From: Auxenochlorella pyrenoidosa
Lineage: Eukaryota; Chlorophyta; Trebouxiophyceae; Chlorellales; Chlorellaceae
Assembly: GCA_001430745.1 (NCBI GenBank)
Contig: KQ482011.1
Span: forward strand, 196,192 to 246,277
Length of the DNA: 50,086 nucleotides
Reading direction: 5' to 3'
Shown here: positions 26,978-36,538 of the stretch, piece after piece
How positions within the stretch are numbered: position 1 is the first letter of the stretch
Layout: each line of letters opens with the position of its first letter
Notes under the pieces: generated by a model
Told to the model about the DNA's origin: nothing
What the model saw: only the letters and a program-made list of their open reading frames with translations
Databases searched by the model: none
Program-made: the position numbers and the translations under genes

Positions 26978-27494
26978 ACACAGCAGCAGGGGGGGATGGG
27001 AGGTAGCAAACATAAGTGGACGGCGGCTTTGCCGCCGGGTCCCAGCCCGCAGGCACCATCGAGGCATGCTGCTGGCGACCACCAGTGCCATGTCAAGCTG
27101 CGTGCAACGCCTTCTGGCAGCAGAGAATTGCCACCGCCGCTCTGAGTGCACCCTGCGCTGGGCTGCCCAGCACCTTGCATCCCGGCCCCAGGCCTGCGCA
27201 TGCATGGGTGCAAAGGAGCAGACAATCAGACGCCCCTCAGGCACTGCTGTCCCTTGAACAACCATGGCCGTCAGCAACAGATGCCAATTACCAACTGAGC
27301 CGGTTATGCAGTGCCAGCTGCTGTTTGCCAAGCAAGCAACTGTCTTGGATGCCACTCACCCGCGGCCCTCGTTGTCGGCGCCGTTGAGCAGGAAGCCGGC
27401 AGGGAAGCTGAGGGCCGCAACCAAGCTGCTGGTGTCGTTGCTGGTGAGGGCCATCTGCAGCAGCAGGGAGGGCAAGCACAAGTGCAGGTTGCAG

Positions 27495-27545
27495 CGATGG
27501 GGCAGCAGAGCAATGGGGCAGCAGAGCAATGGGGCAGCAGAGTTT
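27495..27545 (+). repeat. short tandem repeat (16-17 bp x3)
   Basis: The unit AGCAATGGGGCAGCAG is repeated three times in a row. The parental segment near 22470 has one copy (GATGGGGCAGCAGAG). Confidence 0.8.
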
Positions 27546-27588
27546 CTCCACCTTGTGCAGCCCAGCTACGGCGCCGCACATCGACGGC

Positions 27589-27752
27589 GCCGCCGCACCC
27601 AACAGATGCCCCTGCAGGTCCAGTCCCCTGCGGATCTTGGCAGCACGCCCGAAGCGGGCCCCTACAGCTAAACGAGGAGGTGGCCGCCTTGGGGCGTGCT
27701 GCAAAGATCCAGAGGGACTGGACCTGCAAGGGCGTCTGGTGGGTGCGGCGGC
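27589..27752. repeat. inverted repeat 6 (exon RAAKIRRGLDLQGHL)
   Basis: Arms 27589-27650 and 27692-27752 (about 61 nt each) with a loop of about 41 nt. The left arm carries the candidate N-terminal exon on the minus strand. The right arm carries it on the plus strand (ACCKDPEGLDLQGRL). The intact gene has one copy only, near 22550-22620. Confidence 0.87.
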
Positions 27753-28489
27753 ATGGTCGTGTGCAGCGTGGTCCTGCGGGCTGGCCTGCAGCATAACTGC
27801 AGCTGGCGAACCCAGTGGCTGGCAGCTACTGGCAGGATGGCTGGAGCTGTGAGAAGGATGCCTGTCAGCGGCAGACCACGTTGCAGAGCTCCCGTGGCGC
27901 TTTGCCTTGGCTTACCCGTCCTCCAAGGGCTTCAACTGGATCCTGAAAAAAGAGCCACGGATCCAAGGCCGTTGAGAGGGAATGGAGGGAGAGGGGCGGC
28001 AGCGGCACTTATATCCTGCCTCCAGCCGAGCTTTCCTCCTGTCAAATGCGGAGATGACCCATCTGCAATGCCGTGAGCACCCTAGACAGACAGAAGAAAG
28101 GGTTGCTTCAGTGGAAGCAAAGGGCGAGCTGATGGGCCGCCGCCGCAGCCTGCTGCCGCCGACTTCCGGTAGCCTTATGCTATGGCAGAGCAGCCCAGCC
28201 CCGCTGCCGTGACACAGGCAAGGGCTGGTGCAATTGATTCTTCTCTGCATTTGACTCGGCAGTGAAGGATGCTGCAGACCATAGCTCGAGAAAGGGGGCT
28301 CAACCTAATGTGCCACACCAGGCACAAACCGCAAAACGTGGCCTGGCAGCTGAGCGACCACGAAGACGAGCAGGCACTCTACGCTGAGGCATGATGGGCG
28401 GGCTAGCACTGGGGGGACGGGCACGGTGTGGGCTGGCGCCGCCGCTAGACTCCCTTGCAGCAGAAGTATACGTGTGTTTAGAATGAAGC

Positions 28490-29140
28490 CTCAAACTGCT
28501 GGGAAACCCGCCTCAAGAGCAGACCTTGCATTGAAGCAGGAAGCACAACTGTGGTGCCGCCACCGCACTTGCATGTGACGCTTCGCTGCTGCGGCATCCC
28601 GCGCCCCATGTCTGACTGGGTGGCAGCACAGGGTCAGGCATGCAGGGCAACAGTGGCGCGGCATGAACCTGTGGTGGCTCCCTGCACCGGCGTGGCCATG
28701 CCTGGGGTGGGCGCGGGCGTAGCTACAGAAAGGGCGGCAGCAAAGGAGGCGATCGCTGCCATCAGCCTGTTTGTGTTCATGCAGCCACTTGGCAGGTTGT
28801 TCAGTCGCGGGCTCTTTGCCCGTCTCACCAACCTGCCACCTGGCTGCACCTACACGAGCAGCAAGATAGCAATGCTCACTGCCTTTGCCGGCGGGCTGGG
28901 GGCACGCGCCCTGCGCCAGCTGCCTCCAACTGTCTGCAGGCTGCCGACTCTAGTGCCGCCACCGCTCTCGTTTCCCAGGCATGTCTGCTGCTGGCCCACA
29001 CTGGCTACTCAGCAGGCCACATGAAACAAACCTCCCTGAGCAGGCAAAGCTCGCGCACGGGGTCCACGCCGTATGCACTGCAAGGCATGCCCTGTCCGGC
29101 AGCTGCCACCACCCGCCCCCCCTCAACTGCGTGCCGCAAA
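28490..29140. other. no confident gene; upstream flank of duplication unit 2
   Basis: Homologous to 23440-23900. A plus-strand frame at 28551-29024 is open, but its counterpart in unit 1 is frameshifted, so coding is not supported. A compact hairpin lies inside, listed separately. Confidence 0.45.
28768..28860. repeat. inverted repeat 7, short loop
   Basis: Left arm about 28768-28812 (CAGCCACTTGGCAGGTTGTT...) and right arm about 28816-28860 (...ACCAACCTGCCACCTGGCTG) form an imperfect hairpin of about 45 bp with a loop of about 4 nt. The equivalent position in unit 1 (about 23840-23890) lacks the second arm. Confidence 0.75.
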
Positions 29141-29870
29141 CAGAAGAGTTGTTGTCGCATGCCAGCTGGTCTCTGGTACTGCCCGGCAGCTGTGTGGCTT
29201 GGGCAGGTGCCAACTGCAGGTGCTACTGGGCCAGTGGCAGCAGCGCCTGCTGCTACAGGCGCGGCCGGTACTGCATGAGTAGTACTGCATGAAGTAGGAA
29301 GTGTCCACTGCCATCACTGCTTTGGCGAGCACAAGGGCAAGGGGCGTGCCCGGCAGGCATCGTTTGCCGTCGATGGCAGCTGCAGGAAGCAAAGCCTGGG
29401 GGGCCGGGGCTGCGGGCTGCAGCACTGCAGCGGGCAGCGATGTTCCGGGCTCATCGTGTGGGGCTCAAGGTGCAATGTGAGCCTTGCTGTGGCGACACTG
29501 GTTGGCACTGTGCCCAGCGCTGCCGCTGTGTTTGCCTGCAATCTTCTCACCTGATTTTCCACCCGGGCAGGCCCGCTCATCCATCAGCAGCAGGCACGGC
29601 AGCTGTGTACTGCCAGTTTTGAATGCCAAATGGTAGCTGCCAGTTTCTTGCCTCCATTCCTCTGGTACTGCCTGCTGTGCCAGTGCTGTGCACTGCTGCC
29701 ACACAAGCGGCCAACATCGTTCCTCAATGACTCCTCTTTCCTTTAATTGGCTCTGCCCCTCACGAGGTCTGGGAAGTCTGAATTGATCTGCATTCACCAG
29801 TCGGTCGCTCTCCGTCAAACCCACAGCGGAAAGCATCCATCGCTTCAGCCGATTAAGGAGAAGTTGCGGG

Positions 29871-32221
29871 ATGCGTGCAGCTTGGATCATCGTCCTCATC
29901 TGCGCTGGCATCCACAGCGGTGGGTACACAGCAGCGCTGCTGCCGCCACCGCCGCCACACGTGCGCACAGCCGCCGTCGCAGCTGCCTGGCATGAGTTGG
30001 GCCTGACTGAATCAACTTCCTGCCACTGCCGCATGAACCAGTGATGTGACTGGCCTTTGATCCAATTCCGCGCTGCAGCATGCGCGGCGACAACCTGCCG
30101 CGCCGCCAACTGTAGGCTGTGCGCGGCAGGCAGCACCACTCGGTGCCGCGCTGGCGGCTGCCGGCGGGGCTACTTTTTCAACAAGAACGGCGTGTGTCAG
30201 AAGGTGCGTACGGATGTGGACATGCCTTGCACAGGCGCCAGCGCACCAGGCACGTGCCGCCTGCATGCCTTCGGTGCATTGACCGATTGTTTGACCAGCA
30301 GGCACCAGCTGCCAACCTGGCTGCTGCCACCCTGAGCTTCCCAAGCCACACGTTTGCCCGCGGCCACCTGCCTCATTGCAACCCCCTTCCCCTGGCTGCA
30401 GTGCCCCACTGGCTGCTCTCTCTGCTTTGACGGGGCCGGGTACTGCCATGGCTGCCAGGCAGGCCTGTCCCTGTATGCTGGAAAGTGCGTGGCCAAGGTA
30501 CCGGCTGGGGCAGGTGGGCGTGCCTGCCGTGCTGAGCACCGCACGTTGAGGGGCTTGTGCAGAGCAAGGCATGCTTGGCAGCCCTGCGGCCCGCCACAGC
30601 GCATAGGCCGTGACTAATTGCGCCCGATGCAGCGTGCAGCACAGGGAACGTCTTAGGCATGCACCTTGTGAGGCATGGCCCAGCACAGGGGTGCCCACTT
30701 TCTGAAGCACCCCCAAGCATGCCCTCAGCCTGGGTTGCACCGCCAGCTGCACAGCTGGCAGCACAGGCTCTTGCCCCAATACTCAGTGTAACCTCTTCTT
30801 TTCCACCTCGTTTTCACTGAGGCCTGCAGGCACCCTGAAGCCCGGTGGGGTGTATGCTCTGGTGGCAGACACCGGCAAGCTGCTGGCACGCTGCTATGGC
30901 TGCACGGTGGACGGTGCGTACGAAAACGTCGCGGGGGTGCACGTCCCGGCGCCCGCCAACCTCTCGCTGGCCACCGTGCCCACCTACGCACGCTGGGAGG
31001 TCCAGGCAGACGCGCAGTTTGCTGGGCAGGTAAGGGGGCGCCCTCCACGCGTGCGCCGCCCTGTAGGTGGGTTGGCAGAGACGCGAGCGCACACGCACGC
31101 GGCCCTGACCCGCCCCCGTGGCCAGGCTCGGCACCCCCCGCGCCCTGCCCCTGACCAGCCCACATGGCCAGGCTCAGCCCTGCCCTGTCTGTGCACACAC
31201 GCACGCAGCGTGGGCAGCGATTTGTCCTCGCCCCAGACTGCCGTCCTTTACAACTCCCTGTGGCCACGTGCGCAGGTGACGCTGCGTGTGCAGGACACAA
31301 AGGCGAGGGGCTTCCTGCGGCACTGCAACGACTGCATCCCATCCAGGTCGGTCGTTGCAGGATGGGGCGCCCTAAGCGGTCAGTAATCTACTCACTTGTT
31401 TGAACACCTCCTGGGCGGCAGCAGCTGGGGAGGAGGTGGATTTGATGGGCCCGTGTGGACTGCAGCCAGGGTGGCAAGCTGGATGGGGTGCCTCGCGCGC
31501 GCGTCCTCACAGGTGTTGCCCGAAGTGTGAAGCGTTGAACGGCACCTGAGTGCTGCTGGCGTCTCGATGCTGACTGGTGCACACATCCTGATCCCCCTTA
31601 CCCCCACCCCACCAAACCCACCCCTGCATCCCTGCCTGTTGTTGCAGCAAGAACAAGGAGAATCAGGTACTGCCGGCCGCACTCGCCGGCGCCAACTCGG
31701 CATGGACTGTGGAGAGCCTGAATGCCGGCGTTGTCCGCCTGCTCAACCACGCCGTCACGACCAGCAACGTGCGTGGGCTGTCTGGGCGCCTGGCGCTTGG
31801 TTGGAGGGCTTGGCAGCAGGGCAGCCAATGCAGGCCATGCGAACGCCCCTGGGGTCGGTGGTCGGAACAGCACAGCCAAATGTTTCGCGCGGCTCCCTAG
31901 CCCAGTCTGAGCTGCCTGACCCCCGACCGTGGTGCCACAAGCGCTCAGCCCAACTCAGCGCAGCGCTGCGGTCCCCCCCGCCGCTGCTTCCGCCACGGGC
32001 GGTTGCCCAGCCTGTGGTGCCGACAAACCCCGCCTGCTGCCCCCCTGCAGGTGCATCGCCCTCAGGTGGACAACCTCTACCTTGCGCGCTGCTCCTCTTG
32101 CTACTACAACAACCCACGGTTGGACACAGCGTTTACCATTCTGGACAAGACGTGCAACCCCAGCTTCCCCAACGCCGCCGCCTGCAAGAACCTCAAGTGG
32201 AAGGCCGTCCTGCTGAAATGA
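29871..32221 (+). CDS. secreted cysteine-rich protein, copy A
   Basis: Family not identified; it resembles furin-like/EGF-like Cys-rich surface proteins. Exons: 29871-29919, 30079-30203, 30402-30513, 30830-31029, 31276-31346, 31648-31768 and 32051-32221 (849 nt, 282 aa), all in phase. The first exon is a signal peptide (MRAAWIIVLICAGIHS). Residues 17-95 are a Cys-rich region of CxxC type (CRAANCRLCAAGSTTRCRAG, then CPTGCSLCFDGAGYCHGCQ). A second domain follows with GGVYALVADTGKLLARCYGC, VPAPANLSLATVPTYARW, VTLRVQDTK, AWTVESLNAGVVRLLNH and YLARCSSCYYNN, ending in CKNLKWKAVLLK. Even cysteine spacing suggests disulfides; the second domain repeats the pattern of an RC-x-x-C pair after a hydrophobic strand. 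It is probably extracellular or in the cell wall. The seven-exon structure is identical in the tandem copy, which supports the model. Confidence 0.86.
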
Positions 32222-33299
32222 CCGTGCAGCGCGAAAGGTCGAGGGCTCCAATGGACGCAGCCGCCCCTTTTGTTCTAGGCTCAAGTGCAAGGCTGTCCTG
32301 CTCTCGGCTGACCGGCTGCCATCTGCTGCCCCGAGCAGCGCTCACGACCGGCATGCGGGCGCCTTTTCAGGCACCTCGTGCCTTGTTGTTCCGCTCTCGC
32401 CCTGCCTGCCCACCAAGCCGATTGTTGATCTCTTGCCTGACCACCATTGAAGAGCAACTAGGCTGCGCTTTTTGCTTCCCTCGTCTTGTCCCATCCCTGC
32501 TGCCGCAAATGAAACTGCTATATGTTACAGCCCAGCTGTAACTGCTGTTCTCTGCGCTGCGCTGCGGGGCATGCTGTGCTGCCGGCGGCGCTGGTAGTGC
32601 CGCCGCCGGCCCCTCGAGGGGCCGGAGCTCGCCGCAACTCGTGCGGCTTCTGTTCGATCGGCTAGGCCACCAGGGCCTAGTCTGTCCCCTTGGCAGGAAA
32701 CACGTGCGCAGTGGCAGCAGCGGCTGCTGTGGCAGGTGCTGCCGGTACTGCAGGAAGTGCCAAGTGCCCGTTGCTGGTGCACCACGTGGCGGGGGACGGG
32801 CAAGGGGCGTGCTCGGCAGGCATCGGGGCGCGGGCTGCAGCACTGCAGCAGACAGCGCTGCTGCTGGCTCAGCGTGTGGGCCCCTGCAGGGGATCCTGCA
32901 TCCTGCAGGTGGCTGCGCTGCGGTGGCGATGCTGGTGGGCGCTGTGCCGGCGGTGCCGCTGTGCCTGCAATCTTCTCACCTGATTTTCCACCCGGGCAGG
33001 CCCGCTCATCACATCAGCAGCAGGCACGGCAGCTCTGTGTACTGCCAGTTGAAGGCCAAATGGTAGCTGCCAGTTTCTTGCCTCCACTCTTCTGGTACTG
33101 CGCGCTGTGCCAGTGCTGTGCACTGCTGCCACACAAGCGGCCAACATCGCTTCCTGAACCTCCCTCTTTCCTTGATTGGCTCTGCCCCTCACGAGGTCTG
33201 GGAAGTCTGATTTGATCTGCCCGCACAAGTCAGTCGCTCTCCGTCAAACCCGCAGCGAAAAGCTTCCGCTCTTCACCCGGCCTGCGGATGACTTGCCGG
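32222..33299 (+). other. intergenic between the tandem Cys-rich genes
   Basis: Holds the 3' UTR of copy A (including a degenerate echo of the last exon end near 32285-32320) and the promoter of copy B. The part from about 32690 is nearly the same as 29200-29870. That shared block is the likely promoter unit of both genes. No other gene seen. Confidence 0.6.
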
Positions 33300-36190
33300 A
33301 TGCGTGCAATTTGGATCATCGTCCTCATCTGCGCTGCCATCCAGTGCGGTGGGTGCACAGCAGCGCTGCCGCCGCCACCGCCGCCACACGTGCGCACAGC
33401 CGCCGTTGCAGCTGCCTGGCATGAGTTGGGCCTGACTGAATCAACTTCCTGCCTCTGCCGCATGAACCAGTGATGTGACTGGCCTTTGATCCAATTCCGC
33501 GCTGCAGCATGCGCGGCGACAACCTGCCGCGCCGCCAACTGTAGGCTGTGCGCGGCAGGCAGCACCACTCGGTGCCGCGCTGGCGGCTGCCGGCGGGGCT
33601 ACTTTTTCAACAAGACCGGCGTGTGTCAGAAGGTGCGCACGGATGTGGACATGACGTGCACAGGCGCCAGCGCATGGGGCACGTGCCGCCTGTATGCCTT
33701 CGGTGCATTGACCGATGCATTGACCGGCAGGCACCAGCTGCCGGCCTGGCTGCTGCCGCCCCGAGCCCCCCCAAGCCACACATTCACCCGCGGCTGCCTG
33801 TCTCACCGCAACCCTCTTCCCCTGGCTGCAGTGCCCCACTGGCTGCTCTCTCTGCTTTGACGGGGCCGGGTACTGCCATGGCTGCCAGGCAGGCCTGTCC
33901 CTGTATGCCGGGAAGTGCGTGGCCAAGGTCCCAGCCGGCGCAGGTGGGTTTGCCTGCCGTGTTGAGCACTGCCGGAGGGGGGGCTGTATGGTGCGCGGCA
34001 TGCCTGGCAGCCCGGCAGCCTCCCTTAGCGTATAGACACAGCGCGCAGGGCAGTGAACGGCCCTAATAACATCCCAGGCAGGTACCTCGGGCAAGGCCAA
34101 GCAGACAGGTGCCCCCTCCCAGACCCGCCCCCAAGCATGCCTCAGCTGGGTCTGCACCGCCAACTGCACAGCTGTCAGCAAAGACCCCTGCCCTGCTTTA
34201 CCCTGCAGGTACCCTGAAGCCCGGCGGTGTGTATGCTCTGGTGGCAGACTCTGGCAAGCTGCTAGCGCGCTGCTTTGGGTGCTTCAGCGGTACGTACTCA
34301 AACGTGGCGACCGTGCATGTCCCGGCGCCCGCCAACCTCTCGCTGGCCACCGTGGACCCGTATGCGCGCTGGGTGGTCCAGGCGATCCCGAAACTCAGCG
34401 GGCAGGTGAGGGGCGGCCCTCAGCACATGCTCCGCCTGTTGGTGGGATGACAGAGCTGCAAGCGCACGTACACACAGCCGCTATCCGCCCCTGTGGCCAG
34501 GCTCGGCAATGCCCACGCCCTGTCCCACCCTCTGTCTATGTGCACATGCATGCGGCGGGGGGGGGGGGGGGGGCGGATCGGTCCCCGCCCCAGACTGCTT
34601 TCCTCGCGCCCCCCTGTGTCCACGTGCGCAGGTGACACTGCGTGTGCAGGACACTAAGGATGGCTACCTGCAGCACTGCTCCGAGTGCGTCCCATACAGG
34701 TCCGTCTGTGCAGGGTGGGAGGACGTCCGTGCAGTCCCTGACACAGCCTGGGCAGCAGCAGCTGGGGAAGCGGAGGCGCCGGGCTTGGTTGGGGCCAGCA
34801 GCCGCGGGGTGGTACTGCACGCAGGCGCGCACCAGCGCGTCCTCACCTCATGTTTTCATCCGCACTGCGCAGCGTCGAATGGCAGTCACTGGCAGTGCCG
34901 TCAGCGTGCCAAGGGGAGCTTGTGCGCACACCCTCCCCCNNNNNNNNNNNNNNNNNNNNNNNNNNNNNNNNNNNNNNNNNNNNNNNNNNNNNNNNNNNNN
35001 NNNNNNNNNNNNNNNNNNNNNNNNNNNNNNNNNNNNNNNNNNNNNNNNNNNNNNNNNNNNNNNNNNNNNNNNNNNNNNNNNNNNNNNNNNNNNNNNNNNN
35101 NNNNNNNNNNNNNNNNNNNNNNNNNNNNNNNNNNNNNNNNNNNNNNNNNNNNNNNNNNNNNNNNNNNNNNNNNNNNNNNNNNNNNNNNNNNNNNNNNNNN
35201 NNNNNNNNNNNNNNNNNNNNNNNNNNNNNNNNNNNNNNNNNNNNNNNNNNNNNNNNNNNNNNNNNNNNNNNNNNNNNNNNNNNNNNNNNNNNNNNNNNNN
35301 NNNNNNNNNNNNNNNNNNNNNNNNNNNNNNNNNNNNNNNNNNNNNNNNNNNNNNNNNNNNNNNNNNNNNNNNNNNNNNNNNNNNNNNNNNNNNNNNNNNN
35401 NNNNNNNNNNNNNNNNNNNNNNNNNNNNNNNNNNNNNNNNNNNNNNNNNNNNNNNNNNNNNNNNNNNNNNNNNNNNNNNNNNNNNNNNNNNNNNNNNNNN
35501 NNNNNNNNNNNNNNNNNNNNNNNNNNNNNNNNNNNNNNNNNNNNNNNNNNNNNNNNNNNNNNNNNNNNNNNNNNNNNNNNNNNNNNCTCGCCGGTGCCAG
35601 CTGTGTGTGGACTGTGGAGAGCCTGAATGCCGGCATCGTCCGCCTCATCTCCCACAACGTCACCTTCAGTAATGTGCGCGGGCGCTGTGGGCGCCGTGCG
35701 CTGGGCTGGCAGGTCTTGACAGTAGGGCAGCCGAACGCAGGCACAGCAAGAGGCCCCCGGGGGTTATGGTTCGAGCAGTGCAGTCAGCGCGCGCCCGCCC
35801 CAGCCCAGCCTGCGCTGCCGGACCAGCAGACGCTGTGCCGCACGCGCACAGCGCCGCTGTCCTGTCCTCGTTGCAGGTTTCGTCGCGGTTGGGCAGCCTG
35901 TTGACACACGCACGCTTCACAGCGCTGCGCCTGCTCCCGCCGCTGCCTCCGCCACGGATGGTTGCCATGCCTGTGGCGCTGACAAACCCTGCCGGCCGCC
36001 CCCCCTGCAGGTGCGGCGCCCCCAGGTGGACAACCTGTACCTTGCGCGCTGCTCCGGCTGCTACACCGAAAATCGGCAAACGAGGCAGCTGGACGCGGCG
36101 TTCACAATTGTGGAGCCGACGTGCAACCCCACCTTCCCCAACGCCCCCGCCTGCAAGAACCTCAAGTGGAAGGCCGTCCTGCTCAGCTGA
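33300..36190 (+). CDS. secreted cysteine-rich protein, copy B (interrupted by assembly gap)
   Basis: Tandem paralogue of copy A with the same exon plan: 33300-33348 (signal peptide MRAIWIIVLICAAIQC), 33508-33632, 33832-33943, 34209-34405, 34632-34699, an exon beginning inside the N gap and ending at 35673, and 36011-36190 (ending CKNLKWKAVLLS). The Cys pattern CPTGCSLCFDGAGYCHGCQ is unchanged. The fourth exon is one codon shorter than in A and the fifth also one codon shorter. Divergence is concentrated in surface-like stretches (CYGCTVDGAYENVAG against CFGCFSGTYSNVAT; YNNPRLDTAF against TENRQTRQLDAAF). I start at 33300 because copy A begins there; an in-frame ATG at 33288 exists. Confidence 0.82.
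34940..35586. other. assembly gap (647 N)
   Basis: A run of N that hides one intron and the 5' part of exon 6 of Cys-rich copy B. In copy A the corresponding interval (31347 to about 31680) is about 0.35 kb, so the gap may be an estimated size or hold extra repeat. A poly-G run lies just before it at about 34558-34573. Confidence 0.95.
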
Positions 36191-36538
36191 CCGTGCAGCG
36201 GCGAAAGGTCGAGGGATCTGATGGACGCGGCCGATGTTTTGGTCTAGGCTCAAGTGCAAGGCCGTCCTGCTCAGCTGACCGGCTGCCATCTGCCAGGCCG
36301 CAAACAGTGCTCACGGTTGGCATGCAGGCGCCATTTTGGGAGCCCTGAGGCCTTTTTGGTCTGCTCGTCCTGCCAGCCCAATCCTGAATGCTGCCCTGCT
36401 TGCATGCGTAGCGCGCATGCCTTGCTGCAGAAGTGTAAAGCTCTTACATGCACACCAGCATGGAGGGCAACAACAATCAGGCGACGCGTCACAGGGTGCG
36501 ACAGCGGGCGCAGCCAACCGAGCGGCCCACAGCCAGGC
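36191..36538. other. convergent 3' flank
   Basis: Between the stops of Cys-rich copy B and the glycosidase. It contains an echo of the last exon end of copy B (AGTGCAAGGCCGTCCTGCTC, 36252-36271), also present after copy A. No gene. Confidence 0.6.

Larger units (their letters stand above)
24250..28000 (-). pseudogene. degenerate, rearranged paralogue of the helical-protein gene
   Basis: Fragments of the neighbouring gene's exons occur in the same order on the minus strand: MAxAxAL-like (24390-24300, frameshifted), KLVAT/EKLA-like (about 24610), DALTAFLAKHRTMLRKV (about 24870-24770), YVLLGP...ADKLLQDNG...ITAIRCAQTVHAAHPY (25385-25168), LRGLDKAVRRMGDQ with a GT donor (25860-25800), a second copy of the 25.2 kb exon (26176-26045), and N-terminal pieces at 27450-27360 (MALTSNDTSSLVAALSFPAG) and 27650-27590 (RAAKIRRGLDLQGHL). 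Several exons of the parent are missing, stops and frameshifts intervene, and most surviving blocks are accompanied by an inverted partner. No full-length protein can be made. It could still be transcribed. Confidence 0.75.
18540..29030. repeat. head-to-tail segmental duplication (about 18.5-24.2 kb and 24.2-29.0 kb)
   Basis: The order of homologous blocks is the same in both halves. The exon starting near 18696 resembles 24300-24390. The exon of 20663-20522 resembles 24770-24870. The exon of 21024-20821 resembles 25170-25385. The exon of 21385-21281 resembles 25800-25860. 22540-22620 resembles 27600-27650. The upstream region 23140-23480 resembles 28230-28580, for example GAAGGATGCTGCAGACCATAG at 23164 and 28264. 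The right-hand copy has lost several exons and gained inverted pieces. Confidence 0.85.
29140..36350 (+). repeat. tandem duplication of about 3.5 kb carrying the Cys-rich gene
   Basis: 29140-32360 and 32690-36320 are colinear copies. They include the upstream region (for example TCACCTGATTTTCCACCCGG near 29549 and 32977), seven exons, the introns and the 3' flank (AGTGCAAGG...GTCCTGCTC...GCTGACCGGCTGCCATCTG near 32287 and 36252). Differences are mostly substitutions and small indels. Confidence 0.9.

Noticed and set aside
24796..27752. Inverted repeats as MITE or foldback transposons
   Set aside because: Each pair has different sequence, four derive from exons or N-terminal sequence of the adjacent gene, and I see no shared termini or target-site duplications.
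34509..35904. Long open frames across the N run
   Set aside because: They are open only because N codons are read through. The real exons on either side belong to Cys-rich copy B.
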